Shown: piece after piece, positions 25,368-46,574 of the stretch
Numbering within the stretch: position 1 is the first letter of the stretch
Layout of the letters: each line of letters starts with the position of its first letter
Source: Lineus longissimus
Taxonomy: Eukaryota; Nemertea; Pilidiophora; Heteronemertea; Lineidae
DNA: 64,000 bases
Reading direction: 5' to 3'
NCBI RefSeq assembly: GCF_910592395.1
Contig: NC_088310.1
Coordinates: forward strand, 25,995,491-26,059,490
Made by a program: the position numbers and the translations under genes
Notes under the pieces: model-generated
Told to the model about the DNA's origin: nothing
The model's input: only the letters and a program-made list of their open reading frames with translations
Databases searched by the model: none

Positions 25368-26962
25368 GTAGATGCTTCGGAGAAGTAGCCTTTGTTTTGT
25401 TTTGTTTCAAGTTCTGGTCTACTGTAGCTGACTTCATGTTCTCTTGACACCACATCAGGTATTCAGGAACTAGGTGGAACAGGGAGGATGAGGGGAGGGA
25501 AGCCTTGTAAAAATTATCGGGAAACTTTAGTACTAAATATGATTATAGAGAATTATCTAGGATAAATACTTTCATAAATCGATAAACAGAGCATGTTCTT
25601 TTTGGAATTCATGTCATTTGCTTAGATAAAATGGTATGTTTTTTTGTTCAAATCTACATGATGCAATCGGCCTTTATTTGCACATGCCCTTTGCCTGGTA
25701 CTAGAATTGGCCAGCATTGTTTTCTTAGCAGTCGCATTCTTTGCTGTTTATCTTCTGCTTTTTCACTAGAGTTTATCCTAATATACATGTATGTGTGTTC
25801 TAATGTGATATCCTGAAGTGGTGTCCTGAGAAAGATACTCCTCTTTCTAATATTCTAACCTTTTTTGTTTCCTGTTAAGTGAACTTATTTATTTTGCACA
25901 ACTTATTCTGACAAGCGTGCTTGACTCTCGTTTTTAGTGGCTTCTGTTTGCTTGATAACTCTACATGTACATGTTTGCTTATTTCATAGATTTATTTCAA
26001 TTTAACCCTTTCATAACTAACACCTATGCATGGAAAATGATCTACTGTTAATCGTAATGTAAAGCTTTTGAATTAATGAATGGGTGAGAGTATGCACAAT
26101 TGGTGGAACAGTTCATTCCCAAATGTACAGTGTACCGTGCATTTGTAACTTGCCGTGGTGGAGTAAGAATGGCTGGTTGATGATCAAACACTCATCTTCT
26201 CTGTCAAGTACTTTAACCTCACTTTTCTTATAAATTCCAGACTTCTTGGGCTTGTTCTTGATTACGAATGGCATGTCATTTCTATTTTTTCTTCTTTTCC
26301 CTTTGAATGGCCAATTACGTTACTTGTGGTGATGAATTTACTCTTTGTTTCGCGTCATGTTTCTTTTTGAATCATTCAGCTTAAATTTGTTAATTCGTGC
26401 CGTTTGTTCAGTCAAGTGAATTGTTGTTTGCAGTTGTTGATTTCAGCAGACATTGTCTGTTAAAAGGGCACCCTTTGGACTACATGTGACAAATGCTGTT
26501 CTTGAAGAGAGCTGCCCATGTTGCAGAAATCAAATCAAACATAAAGATGTTGTCCTATCAAATGTAACATTCCTTTGTATGCATGCGCTCTGACGGCATT
26601 CAACATATTTGCAGTGTCTGTTGTCACAGTGCATAACTTATGGATAGCTTCAGCTGTATTGTTCAACAGCTGCTGTTAATTGATCTGTCCTTTGGCATGT
26701 TGGATCAAAACAATCATGGATTTATCCAACCGTTTTTGAATGTCAGGGATCCGAGCTGGATTTATCTCTGCCCTTCTAGATAAGACTAACATTCTAACAT
26801 GTATAACAATAACATATGTGTCGCTGCTTCATGCTTTTCAGTCTTGAAATTGAATTTCTGCATTTGTGCATTTGTGCAATTCGTTTTTTTTTCTGATATA
26901 AAAAACCTTTCATTGAATAACTTCAGGTAAAGATCCCGTCTTTACAAAGGTACTGACCTTAC

Positions 26963-27025
26963 CCACCTGTGACAGGCGAGTGCTTTTCTTGATAAGCATT
27001 GACAGGTGCTGCCATTGTTGACAAC
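26963..27025 (-). CDS. MRPL48: MRPL48 first coding exon, distal duplicate
   Basis: This is the same exon as 23129-23191 shifted by 3,834 bp, with ATG at 27015-27013, acceptor and both candidate donors intact. A transcript starting here would have to skip copy 1 to join MRPL48 exon 2 at 22756. It would also run antisense through the copy 1 SEL1L exon. Confidence 0.6.
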
Positions 27026-27316
27026 CTGAGAAAGAAACTGAAAGAAAGAATTTAGATCAGTCACTTGAGGTTGAGTCAGTGAAGGAGTTCCTTGCTCCAC
27101 CACTAGGTGGCAGGGAGTAACAAAAATGAACAAATGTGGAACCTTTTTCTTGGCAATACCTCACAAAAAAAGGGGATTTTCACATAACCGATACTTTCTA
27201 GGTGAGCTGTTACTTATTGCCCTCATACCTGAGCGACTCTATTCATGACTGCTATCTAATTAACACCAGAAAATGCTCGAAAAGTGGAATATTTTGACTT
27301 GCACCTATTTCATGGG

Positions 27317-27486
27317 CGCAGCCATCTTGGATAGTTAAGCCATTTCAGCCAATCAGCTGTTGCCTCGTTCAGCACTTCGGTTGATTGTGCACTTCCTGTG
27401 GTTTGCGAAGTACGTGGCGAAAAGATGCGATTTATTTACTGATCTTGTCCTGGTTTTATCATTAACTCCGATCAGGGTCTTGTCAG
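27317..27486. promoter_or_regulatory. Divergent MRPL48/SEL1L promoter, copy 2
   Basis: Duplicate of 23483-23652 with the same YY1-like motif, the CCAAT-N9-CCTCG pair (27349-27367) and the ACGTGG site. This copy is nearer to the SEL1L body and so the likelier SEL1L promoter. Confidence 0.5.
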
Positions 27487-27817
27487 GTAATGTAATATCC
27501 CGTAGAAACGAAGGTTTTGGTAAATGCATTGTGTGAAAGACTGAGAAACATCATTTTTCTGGTGACAACTTCAATTTTGTGTACAAAATGCACACAGCAT
27601 GCACAGTGTGTGCAGGAATGTATTGCATAATTTGGACATAAGCATCATCATCGTACTATAGCACCGTTCAAAGTTCTCTGCAAATGGGAGCAAGGGAAAA
27701 ACGACCGACAAATTGATGATGATAACGGCAAGTAGCTCTGTGAACCAAAACATTTTGAAATCTTTTTTCTCTCTTCTTAAAAATTATCATATGTTCTTGT
27801 CTGGTTTCAGCTTCAAA

Positions 27818-36047
<8,230 letters not shown>

Positions 36048-38979
36048 GGAAACGCATCATGAGAAGGCCACACTGTTTGTATTATTTGATTCAGGGGTCC
36101 ATGGCTCTCGGATCCTGGCTTTTGAGTTCAGTTGTTGCATTTATTTATCGTAACTTATTCTCAAAAAGATGAGGAGGGGGGTTCCTCTGATTATTATTTC
36201 TTGAACTCAAGTAGCTCCTTGTTAAACGAGACCAGCTCCTGAATGGGTAATACAAACTGAATGGCCAGGAGCTAGTGTACATATGTATTTATCAGAAGAA
36301 GGGATAGGTGGGTTCAAACGCTAACGATTTTTTAAGCAATTTTTTTAGAAGAGTCCTGCTGAATTACTTCAGGGTTTATGCTTGATGATAATGTGTTTGT
36401 TATATGTGTCCTTTTGTTTTGGAAATGTTGACGCGGAGAAGACATGGGTGGAGGGCAAACACTAAATTCATTTAAAATGAAAGCCATTCATGTAGGTGTA
36501 CTTGCTGGTGGGCAATTTTTGTTTCTGAAAAGCTCTCGGATAGTAAAATTGGCCTGGCGTGCAACCAAGTTGATATCAAATTGAAACGAAATAACATCAG
36601 CTCCATGCAATTGGTGCCGTGAAAATAATCTACCAGTATGTGTAGTTGTTGTCTTGGAGTGTAAAAGTTGTGACAAATTTGCGCTAAATCAAAACTTGAC
36701 AAGTTTCCATAATCTTTCTTGATCATGTTGATATCATTTTCAAATCATCCCATTCTGACATATCGGGTCATTTCACCGGCCCTCATCGTAAACATGCGGG
36801 GAGGAGTTTGCAAGTGGATGTAATCATCTGCGCATCTATGTTATTAATCATCAAACACTTGTGTGTCGGATATGTAATCTTGTGGAGTTCCTCTGTGCAC
36901 ACTGAATAGAAGTCAACCTTGACATGTGAAGTGTTTCTGTTTTCACTTTTGGTGCCTCTTGACCAAATGAATGAATGTGAAAGCTATTGATGTACAGTAT
37001 ATGTATATTTTTGTTAAAATAAGACAATGATTTGAAAATATCTGTGTCTGCTCAGTTCCTGTATGGTGCTCTCACCATTCAATTGTATTCCGTTTTAGCT
37101 GGGTGGAGAGAGCAAGTTGACCAGGGACACAAAGTTGAAATCTGTGATGGAAACCTCTAATCACTCTGTGTACTTCTGACCTCAGCTCTCCTCCAGACAG
37201 GAATAAAAAAGTGTCGCAACCAGTCGTTGCCAGTCAATCAAGGTAACGAAAGACAATTGGACAATCTCTTATCAGAGGTTGTGACAGACATGTTGACCCC
37301 AGTCAATGAAAGCTGCGGTTTGTCCTCAAAATTGGTCCTCTGGTTATGGACTTCGCCTATTGGAGTTCAAAGTTTGAAAGACTGAAACGACATGTACAGC
37401 TTCTCAGCCTCCGCACCACCAAGAGGACCCTTGCCTCTGGAACACCGAGCCAATGACTGTCAACCACATCCAGACAAAATGCCTGGAACTAGCAGCCCTA
37501 AAGTAGGAGTGATGGCCATCAGACCAGCTTTACAGTGGCCAAGAATAAACGACGGACGGCAGCATCAGGACTGTCCATCTAAGACAGAGTGCAAAGGCTG
37601 CCTATCCAAAAACTGTGCTTGTGTTAGATGTTCTCATAGGTTGTACCATAGCACTGTTGGATGTTCTCATTGGTTGTACCATAGCACATGCTATAAAGAC
37701 AGTCGAAACACCGCCACATGTTCAAAAGGAAACAGCCTGAGGATACTCCGCCTAAGAACAAATCTTTTTGTCTTTCTTTGACTTGGACAATACCACAATC
37801 TGCCTATACGTCACAGCATTTTTTGTGAGACCAACAGCACAAAGCCTACACAGTCACAATATTCTGTAAGACAGCGTCCCAACCAACCTAATACCTAATT
37901 TGTGAAACAAACTGTCTCACCCGAGAAAGGTCTCAGTCTCGACTGCCTCTAGCCTACCACTGACAGTGTCACAATCTGACGGGTAGCTGTATCAATCTCT
38001 GCCCTTGCCACGGATTGTGTGCACTCCGGACGTAGTGAACCGACCTTGTCCTGTCGCCAATGAGAAGACATGATCAGAATGACGAAATGGACTGCCCCGC
38101 AAGCCAAAAACTGCGTCTACCAAGACAACGTTACCTTTGCCATTTACTCACCCAGTATCTACCGAGGACAGTTTCACAGCCTGTCATAACCTGCCGTCAC
38201 GACAGATTGTGTCATAGCATGCCTTTACAGAAGATAGCGCCACGATCTGCTTCATTTACTTCTGATTATGGCCCAGTCTTACTTTCATCCAGAGCTCCTC
38301 ATTCTATAGCATACAAGATGACATGCTGTTGGAGTTGTTATAGCTCCACTCCATCCTTATTTTAAGCTGGGGCGGGCAAATTCATCCCTGTGTTTTGTGG
38401 ATAATAGCGAACAGATAAAAGATTATGATTGATAACCAGCTGGAAGAGTCAATATACCTTTATGATACATTCTTGTCGAGCCCAAAGCAGCTTTACCTCC
38501 AGGCTTTACACCACCCTCTGTGTGGGCAATGCTGTTGCTTGGTGCCCCAAGTTGGTCCCCGACATCGACACTCTTTTATTCTTATTCAACATAGAAATGT
38601 TTTGGTATAAATCACAACCTGTTGATTTTAAACAGTAACAGTATGACAAGACCAATCGTAACATCTCGCCGGGTGACACACCAACCCCAAATCCCATTAT
38701 CGCTATCTCATGACGACATATCAATAGGTGTTATTTGATGTGAAATAGCCTGGTGGCCAAGTGATAACGTCACGGCTTTTGATTGGAGGCCAACATTTAA
38801 AGAAGGAAGTGTTAAAAAAATTGGTTGCAATAGGCCAGGTCAATGATTTGCGTCACAACGGGCCAGTAACACATCTATAAAGCAATGGTTTACGGCACAA
38901 TGTCCTTATTTTTGTGTCTTTGCTCCGAGTCACAACCTCTTTCATTCACGACCTCTTTCATTAGAAACGGATACACGAA
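36048..38979. other. SEL1L 3' UTR and intergenic region
   Basis: The SEL1L 3' UTR probably ends near AATAAA at 37202-37207. Beyond that no exon is supported. An open frame of 129 codons at 37392-37781 has no domain and contains a roughly 29-bp direct repeat (TTGTACCATAGCAC twice near 37650 and 37680). A tRNA-like A-box TGGCCAAGTGA lies at 38754-38764, without a B-box. Confidence 0.5.
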
Positions 38980-41563
38980 ATGATTCCGTCATTCTTTTGT
39001 CTCTGTCTTCTCGGCACCGTGGGTTTCTACAACACTGAAGGTAGGAGTCTCGTCTTGGGCCTGGTCCACGACCGTGTGTGACGTTCTTGAGTGTTTCCCC
39101 ACATAGTTTGGGAGTGCTGAAAGACAATTTGACCCGTTTTTCATTGTTTCATAGTTGTATTATCAAAACCACCTACAGCTCAAAACCATTCAATCATTTG
39201 ATAGGATCGACTGGTTTCAGACGACATCCGGAGACGAGGTCACAACTTAGTCTGATATAAGTAACTGTCCTCTGAAAAAGTCCCTAGTAAACATTTCATA
39301 CTAAGCAGTCAGATAAGCGACTGGAAACCTTGGACAACTCCTGTACACGACACCACTATACTCGTTATTATGTTTTATCTATTTGCCATTCCCATTCAGG
39401 AGCGCCATGTTTACCGTGTCCTGCGGGGAAATACTGCCCAGGACAGGTTGTGCCTCTGTGTCCTGCAGGACACTACTGCCCAAGTGGATCAACTAGTCCT
39501 GTTCCATGTCCAGCTGGTAAGTAATTCCGTTTAACCATATTGGGAGGTTATTCCTTTTTGTCCATCATGACCTCTTGTTACCACTAACAAAAAACATATT
39601 GGCGGTATCTGGTTGTGACTACTCTAAAGAAATTAGTCTTAGAACGAAGATGCCGAGTTGTCTCGATCACACTGCGGAAGGATGTGACAAAGTGAAGTCA
39701 ACACTGTCTTTTAATGATAGATTGGGAAGACGCCCAGGCGGCCGGTGTTCATAGGAAAGCTGAAATATTCTATATTCGTACGCTTAGGCGAACAAGGACT
39801 ACCGAATTGTCATCCGCCTGAGACAATCGCGACGGAGATAGAAGTGGTGAGACTAACAGGCCATGCTTATTTTTACCTTTATATGCTCTGTGATTATCGT
39901 CTCGTCTTGTCAGGCACCTACGGCAACACTGAAGGCATTTCAACCGTCTCAGGCTGTGTAGTCTGTCCTCCCGGGATGTACTGCTCCAGCCCTGGTAGCA
40001 CCGCCCCAACTGGATCATGTAGTGCTGGCTATTACTGCCGCGGCGCGACTTCCCCCACTCCTGTTGATGGGGTGACGGGAGGAATCTGTCCAGCTGCACA
40101 CTACTGCCCAACAGGTAGGTATTGAAGGTGCACAACGCTCTCAGATAACAGAGAGCTCTTAGCGATTCCTTGTCTCTGGTGTGGTGCGACGTACACATTA
40201 TTCTTGGTCGCGATAGAGAGAGCGACCGATAGTCTACCCAACAGCGACAAGATTAGTTTGCAAAATGCCATGAAACGTCCGAGATAAAACATTGGTCTCT
40301 GTCTCAATCTGTCGTGAAGGATGTGTGTTCAACTTGGTGGTGACATTTCGTCGAGGCGAGAACACAACGCCGTCAATCGTAGTCGCAGTCGTATGAAGTT
40401 AACTGGTTGTTGATTACATGTGCAATGAAGCACTGTTTCAGTGAGTGCATCCACTTGTCAAGAGAGGTTCCTCTAATTGATTTGGGAACAATAGAAAACA
40501 CAGCGACTCGTTTGTCTGTGTCGTCCCCATTGTGATGTCGTGGCCGGTGGTGTGACAGTTTTAAAGGTCCCCTGCTGGTAAAAGTGGCCTACCCTGCCAC
40601 AATGAAATAGGACTGTCGGACACTTTTTCGAGAGGTGAGGGAGGGGCATCTGATAGCAGTGTCATGTTTTTGTTCTACATTTGTGAGTGTTTTCCAAACA
40701 AAAGACACCGAGAGGGACCATGACTTTTGGAGGGATGTAAAGGGAAATATAAAGACCGACACTTTATAAGTGGCACAGGACTTCCTACCAGACTTTACCG
40801 GTTTATTCCGTCAACAACCTTTTGTTTAGGAAACACAGAGCTCTGAGGTACAGACCCCCCCGTAAGGTACCACATGCTTTGGTCGCTGTCCTTGAACGTA
40901 GTGATGGGCTGTTGGGTTCTGCGATCTCATTTGTAGCAAAGTGGTGTCATATATTCTAAATCAATAGGCAGATGTCAATGAAATATAAATGAACTACATG
41001 TAATTTGTAATTTGAAAATTCACCTTATGTTTATTAATTTCCAGGGACATCCGACCCAATTCCATGTACAGCTGGTAAGCAATTCCGTTATATTTTTGCA
41101 TATTGAGGTTGTCGACCTGCCCCTTGTGGTCTGGTTGAGACTACTCTGGATTAACTAATTTACATGATACAACATAATAATATTCATGACAAACTAAAAA
41201 GGGATAAAGAAACTAAGCATAGCAGTCATGACTTTAACGGGAAGTGACTGTATTAAAGCATTTGCTAGTCCTTATTCATTCCACCCATTGTGATGTTCTT
41301 CGATGAGCAGAGTTGTGAAGACTTTGAGATGACGGAGACCGAAGCCTGAGGCACTCTGTATAGGGGTAGGCCTTTCGGGTTTCTTTTCAAGAGAGCGGAG
41401 AACGCCTGTGACTGGCACAATCAGGAACTTGCAGTTCTAAAGTGGTTTTCGTTGATACTGCAGCATTTCTACTCTTGTCGTTTCAGGTCGCTACTGTCCA
41501 ATCGGGTCGGCGCGTCCTACCCCCTGCCCAGCGACAGGCTGCAACACCATTACTACAGGCTAA
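38980..41563 (+). CDS. Small secreted cysteine-rich protein with GCC2/GCC3-type modules
   Basis: Five exons, all introns in phase 1, join to 161 residues: 38980-39040, 39400-39516, 39914-40114, 41045-41074 and 41487-41563. Exon 1 gives a short hydrophobic leader (IPSFFCLCLLGTVGF). The rest is made of C..CPAGKYCPG, CPAGHYCPSG, CPPGMYCSS, CSAGYYCRG, CPAAHYCPTG and GRYCPIGS units typical of the GCC2/GCC3 (ephrin-receptor-like) repeat, usually extracellular. Exon 4 codes for only ten residues. No membrane segment is present, so secretion is likely. The function is unknown. Exon borders are supported by phase and by the spacing of cysteines. TAA ends the last exon soon after CNTITTG. It could be a fragment of a once longer repeat protein. 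Confidence 0.7.
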
Positions 41564-41947
41564 ACCAAGGGATTTAACCCGTACTGGATGAACACTTACA
41601 TATCTATACTAACAGTTCTTGTATCACGCTATTTTATTACACTTAATAGCCGAATAATATAGGGAAGTCAAGTTATCTCCAAGGACTCTTCAAAAGACAC
41701 AACGAATCTTGGCCGTTTTTGCAGTATAAAAAGTGTGTCACTGTGGCAAGTAGCATCGAGCTACAACTCTCTTGACCAAGTGCGATAATAACCTTAGGCC
41801 TGAAGGACTCTCAAGCAACAAATCAGGACATATAAACGAGGGAACATTTACTTTCACATCAGTCCGACAAAAACCAAAGATTTTTATTCTCGTTGCTTGC
41901 TACAATTATTTCATCAATACACTGTACGACGGTTATGAGGTTTCATT

Positions 41948-44640
41948 GAATGAATGAAAAGCATTTATAGGCGGCGCCTTTCCAAGAGCCTGATCAAGGC
42001 GCCACCCCGTTCAAAACCGAAAACATCATTCAGAGAAGTGCTTCTTAAAAAGCCACGTCTTTAGCTGAAGTTTGAAACTGGTGATATTTTGGCATGCCTT
42101 GACGTGGCCAGGGAGGGCGTTCCAAAGAACAGGTGCACAAGACGAGAGACTCCGGTCGCCTAGCCGAGTTCGGGTTCTTTTGACGGAGACCCGATCAAGC
42201 CCAGAATACCGCGTCTCTCGTCGGCCAGGTGCAGCACTCAAAACCCATCGAAATATTGTGGTGCAAGACCGCTATAGATCTTATAAGCAGTCAGCGAGAT
42301 CTTGTACTCGATCCTTGACCTAACAGGGAGCCAGTGCAATTGCCGAAGGGCAGGGGTTATGTGCGCAGATTTCCTAAGACGGAGGACAATCCTGGCAGCC
42401 CAGTTCTGAATACGCTGGAGTGGAGCAATGGTACTTTCATGGAGACCATACAGAATGCCATTATTGCAATCTAACCGGGAGCTGACCAACGCACAAACCA
42501 AACGCTCTGCGCTAGCTTGATCGAGGTACTTTCTTACACGACCGATGTTGTAAAGGCTTGCACTAGCTGCCCTGCAGATGGAGGAGACCTGTTTCTTCAT
42601 GGTCATATTTTTATCCAGCCAAACGCCCAAGTCCTTCACACAATCCGATTCATGAATGTCCTGACCGCCAACCACAATGGACGAAATAGAGCCAGTCCTT
42701 CTGGAGGACACAAAGTTTGCCATGTCGGTCTTAGGTGCGTTAAGAGCAAGTTTATTGTCCATTAACCAATCTCCAATGTCACTGATGCAGTCCTCTGCGT
42801 GAGAGAGTACCTGAGCACCGTCCTCCTTGTCACCACAGCGAAAGCTGTCCATCAGCTGATTATCATCAGCGTACATCTCAAAGGTGATCCTCTTCTCACG
42901 GATCAGGTCACCAAGGGGAAGCGTGTATATAGTGAACAGGATCGGCCCCAAAACTGAGCCTTGCGGGACACCGTACCTCAGCTCGACACTATCTGACACA
43001 TAACCATTTACTGAAACAGATACCTGTCGCTGTTGAAGGTATGAAGCAAACCAGTTCAAGGCTTGAGACGTCAAACCTATTCTGTCATGCAGCCTGGCGA
43101 GTAAGATCTCATGATCAACAGTGTCAAATGCGGCTGACATATCGAGGAGAACTAGAAACGCTTCATGACCTTCGTCCATGCATGACAGAATGTTGTCGAC
43201 GACCTTTAACAGGACCGTTTCCGTACTGTGACCCTCGCGGTAACCCAATTGGTTCGGGTCGTAGAGCCCATGAGTAGACATATGTTCCTTCAGACGTGAA
43301 ACCACGATCCTCTCAATCAGTTTTGACAAGTACGATAGGTTGGACACCGGGCGGTAGTTTGAAAGAACATCCTTGTCCAAATTCGACTTTTTCAAAAGCG
43401 GCGTGACAAGCGCACCCTTTAGGCTAGGTGGCACTTGCCCAAGTTCAATTGACAAGTTAATGATCTTGACTAGCGCTGGTAATAGTGGAGGCAGACATTT
43501 CTTGAGGAGACTGGTGGGGATTGGATCTAAGCTACATCCCTTTGGTGGTAAGGATAAGACAAGCTTCTCCACTTCAGCCTCGGTGGTTGGCCGAAGTACG
43601 TCCAACACAGGAGGACGTTCAGGAAGAACAGCTGGTGCTGAATCCGAGTTGGTTCGATCAAGTTTGTCACGAATCGTATCAATCTTGTCTGAAAAGAAGT
43701 GGCTGAAGTCCTCGGCGAGTTGCTTGGCATCAGAGTGAGTGGGGAGGGGAGATGCTTTTTTCTTCCCAAGGAGCTCATTCACTATTTTGAATAAGTCCTT
43801 ATCACTGGCTGCGTCGATTCTAGATCGATTATATTCAAGCTTTGCGTCGTTCACTAAGTTTGTCACAGTCACACTATGTGATCGATACAACTGTTTACTG
43901 ATCTCCGTGCGTTCTTTACGCCACTTCCTTTCAAAACGACGTCTGATACGCCTGGCCTCTCGAATATCTGCATTGAACCAAGGCGTGTGAACCCGTACTG
44001 CAAAGGAACGTGTCACTAATGGCGCATGATTTTCAAGTATCTCCTTAAGACAGGTGTCGTATTGCCCGATGAGATCTCCAAGATGACCACTGGGATTCAG
44101 AACCAGGTCACTGCTTTGGATATCAGCCTGGAAATTTTCGGTGTCAATATCCTTCAGCTTCCTAAAGGTGGCAGTTTTAGGAGTAGCCAGTGGGCGCACA
44201 AGTTTTAGAGAACAATGAACAGCGTAATGATCTTTGGTTGATAACGATGGATCGACAGTGACATCACTAATTATATCATCTGCACCTCGATGCGACAACA
44301 GCTGGTCAAGAATATGACCTTTCGCATGAGTCGGCTCAGCCACATGCTGAACAAGTTCGAACGCATCAAGCATGTTGCTGAAGGATACTACGAGGGAATG
44401 ATCAGTTTTGTCTAAGTGGATGTTGAAGTCACCCGCCAAAAGCAGATGTTTCGTTACCGAGACAACACTTTCAAGGAAAGACCCAAATTCCGCTATGAAC
44501 TCCTGAACGTTACGCGGGAAGCCATCTGGTCGATAGATGATGATAACCCTCACAGACTCGTGTCCTGATGTGATTGAAACGTCCAAGCACTCAAAATATT
44601 TGTAGGCGTCCACAGGATTCCGATGAATCATTGTATTGGT
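41948..44640 (-). mobile_element. CR1/L2-like non-LTR retrotransposon, 5'-truncated
   Basis: The element reads on the minus strand. It begins inside the endonuclease domain (IIIYRP then LLAGDFNIH) and ends with a 3' UTR. That UTR has a GC-rich inverted pair (GGCGCC near 41975 and 41998) and an ATTCATTCAATG tail near 41948-41955. The 5' part of ORF2 and all of ORF1 are missing, the usual result of incomplete reverse transcription. The 5' border lies within about 20 bp of the transporter stop codon and cannot be fixed more closely. Confidence 0.85.
42026..44631 (-). pseudogene. LINE ORF2 fragment: endonuclease end, reverse transcriptase, C-terminal domain
   Basis: A 797-codon frame (44631-42238) holds the end of the AP-endonuclease. 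The reverse transcriptase follows: LDMSAAFDTVDHEI (motif A), YGVPQGSVLGPILF (motif B), FEMYADDNQL (motif C) and then KDLGVWLDKNMTMKKQV. The family C-terminal segment (LQRIQNWAARIVLRL, LHWLPVRSRIEYKI) is intact up to a TGA at 42240-42238. The sequence then continues in another frame to 42026 with the expected tail (APVLWNALPGHV and FKLQLKTWLFKKHF). A short indel near 42,240 therefore broke an otherwise open frame. The catalytic aspartates are present. With the N-terminal endonuclease missing, this copy cannot be autonomous. Confidence 0.88.
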
Positions 44641-46574
44641 TCATAAGGCCCTGGTCTTTTCCATCCAAATATCGCTTTGTTCGCTTTTCTCCGGAAAGGA
44701 AATGCTATCGATTCTGTCAGTACGTAGGTGATATCACATGCAATAGATAAAACAAATACCATGACCATTAGTGAGCCTGGGTGGTTGGAGAATAACTGTC
44801 CCTCTATCGCAGGCATGATGATGCCGCCGATTTCAGGGGCAGCAACCAAAATCCCGGTCAGCACCCTTGTGAGCGTGATGTAGTAATCTCCCCACATAAA
44901 GATGGTCGCGTAGGCAGGACCAAATCCGACCGCCAGCAACGCCGTGCCGACCCAAACCAATTTCCAACTATCATAGCCGCACATCAGCGTAACAGCTCCC
45001 GCAGTTAGCATGATATTGTCGCAGAGTAGAATAGTGGAAGGTGTCAAACTGCGAGCCAGACCGATTCCTAGTATGGCAACGACAGTGTAGACCCCCCAGA
45101 ATAGAGAGGTAATAAGTGTCCCGTCTCGTGGCGTGCCTCCCAGTCCCTCTACCATGTACGATGCGATCAATCCAGCAAAAACGAACATCATACCGAAGAG
45201 GAAGACTTGGTAGAGAAGACAGAATATGATGAAGAAGTATCTTGACAATCTATCATCCACAATCTCCAAGTTCTGCTTGCGCGACTCCGATAGCTCCTGC
45301 TTGGCTAACCCAACACGCGAAGACAGCACGGATCCTACTGTCACAACCAGGGCGCTGAACAAACCACAGGCAGTTATTATGATGTAAAGTTCTCTCACTG
45401 GATCTATCCTTTCACTTGGTAAAGAATTTATAGATAGGTTAGCTAAAGGAGCATCAGTATAAGAAAAGTCACCGGTGATATTGCCGGAGGAATGGGAATG
45501 AAACTCGACGTCTGTCGTCCAAGCAGAAGTAGGCGTCATATTATGTCCTTGGTTTAGCTCACTGGAGAGCCGGTGAAGAACGTCGTGCTTCCCCTTTGGG
45601 AGAAACGGAATGTCGATGATGGGAGCAATGGTGGCCCCGCCAAAGAAACAAGCAACACAGGCGGAGAAGATCGGCGGACTATGCTCACCCCAGAGCTGGA
45701 GCAAGAAGTAGTTCATGGCTGAAAACAGGAAGTGATAAATATCATGATTGGACCCGTTCACCATCTCTGGTCGTGTTGCCAATCAGACCCCCCATCCGGC
45801 TTCATCCACCGAAAATGGTAAATGCACGTTTTCCGCCATTCACCCTTCTCGAAATCAAAATGAGACAGAGGTGTGGTCAAATGCCACGTTGTGATTTATT
45901 TAGTGTGGATGATTGCGATAACAGAGCGCTTCTGAATGTCTGAGGAAACAGACAGAGGAATGCCTGAGGCTCTCACTATCAACCAACATTTCCATTTAGG
46001 AGTTGGTGAATACATGTAAGTGACTACTTACTTGCTGATATACACCCGTACGATAATCCGTACACAGCGAATAATATGTACATGTAGTGAACATCCGTAC
46101 ACCATGGTACTGCTCCGAAAGTGAGACTGGCAACTACAATACTGGTCCCCAGAGCAAGCGTCCTGTGCCGGCTGGCATACCCTCCCAGGACACTACCAAT
46201 CACCACGCCACAGCCCCGGAAGAGGAATATCCAAGTGCTGTGCCCTATGGTTGTGTTGGCGATCTCCGTAAGGGCTAGGAGGGTAGGCCCGGGGATGGAG
46301 AACATCAGGCCCTGGAACAGGAGAGGTGATTGTTTGACGGATTTTGAAAGGGACTGAGGAACCAACATCTCGAAACGCGCGCAAATTGCCAACTGATTTT
46401 ACAGTGTACGAACCAATTGCAATTAATAGTTGTTTATTTTTAAACAAGAAGTAAAATGACAGTTTATTTCACTTCACAAGTTTCTCATGACCCTACCTTC
46501 GTAACATTCAATACAAATAACGCTGCCGTTGTGAATATCTGGACAAAAAGGGGATACGACTCCAACCACACCAT
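44628..46574 (-). CDS. MFS transporter of the NaGLT1/MFSD4 type
   Basis: Three exons join in phase to 482 residues: 46574-46497, 46311-46032 and 45718-44628. The family includes the sodium-dependent glucose transporter NaGLT1 (MFSD4B). Exon 1 gives TM1 (ESYPLFVQIFTTAALFVLN). Exon 2 gives GLMFSIPGPTLLALTEI, then FRGCGVVIGSVLGGYASRHR, the MFS loop 2-3 region, and two more helices. Exon 3 starts MNYFLLQLWGE, as in the family, has a long hydrophilic lumenal or extracellular loop with N-glycosylation sites before TM7, and completes about 12 helices. The start in exon 1 is inferred: it is the only ATG in frame before TM1. The stop overlaps the first ATG of the LINE frame (ATGA), so the final residues could come from, or abut, LINE sequence. 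Confidence 0.85.

Larger units (their letters stand above)
23087..26920. repeat. 3,834-bp tandem direct duplication, copy 1
   Basis: Position 23087 matches 26921 and every feature in this copy recurs at +3,834. The copy runs from an MRPL48 intron, through the MRPL48 first coding exon, the divergent promoter and the large SEL1L exon, into SEL1L intron 1. No difference was found in the 522-codon open frame, in spot-checked intron lines or in a run of nine Ts near the right end. The junction shows only a 2-bp (CT) overlap. Confidence 0.97.

Noticed and set aside
37392..37781. 129-codon open frame on the plus strand
   Set aside because: No domain, and it contains a local direct repeat; it does not splice to SEL1L or to the cysteine-rich gene.
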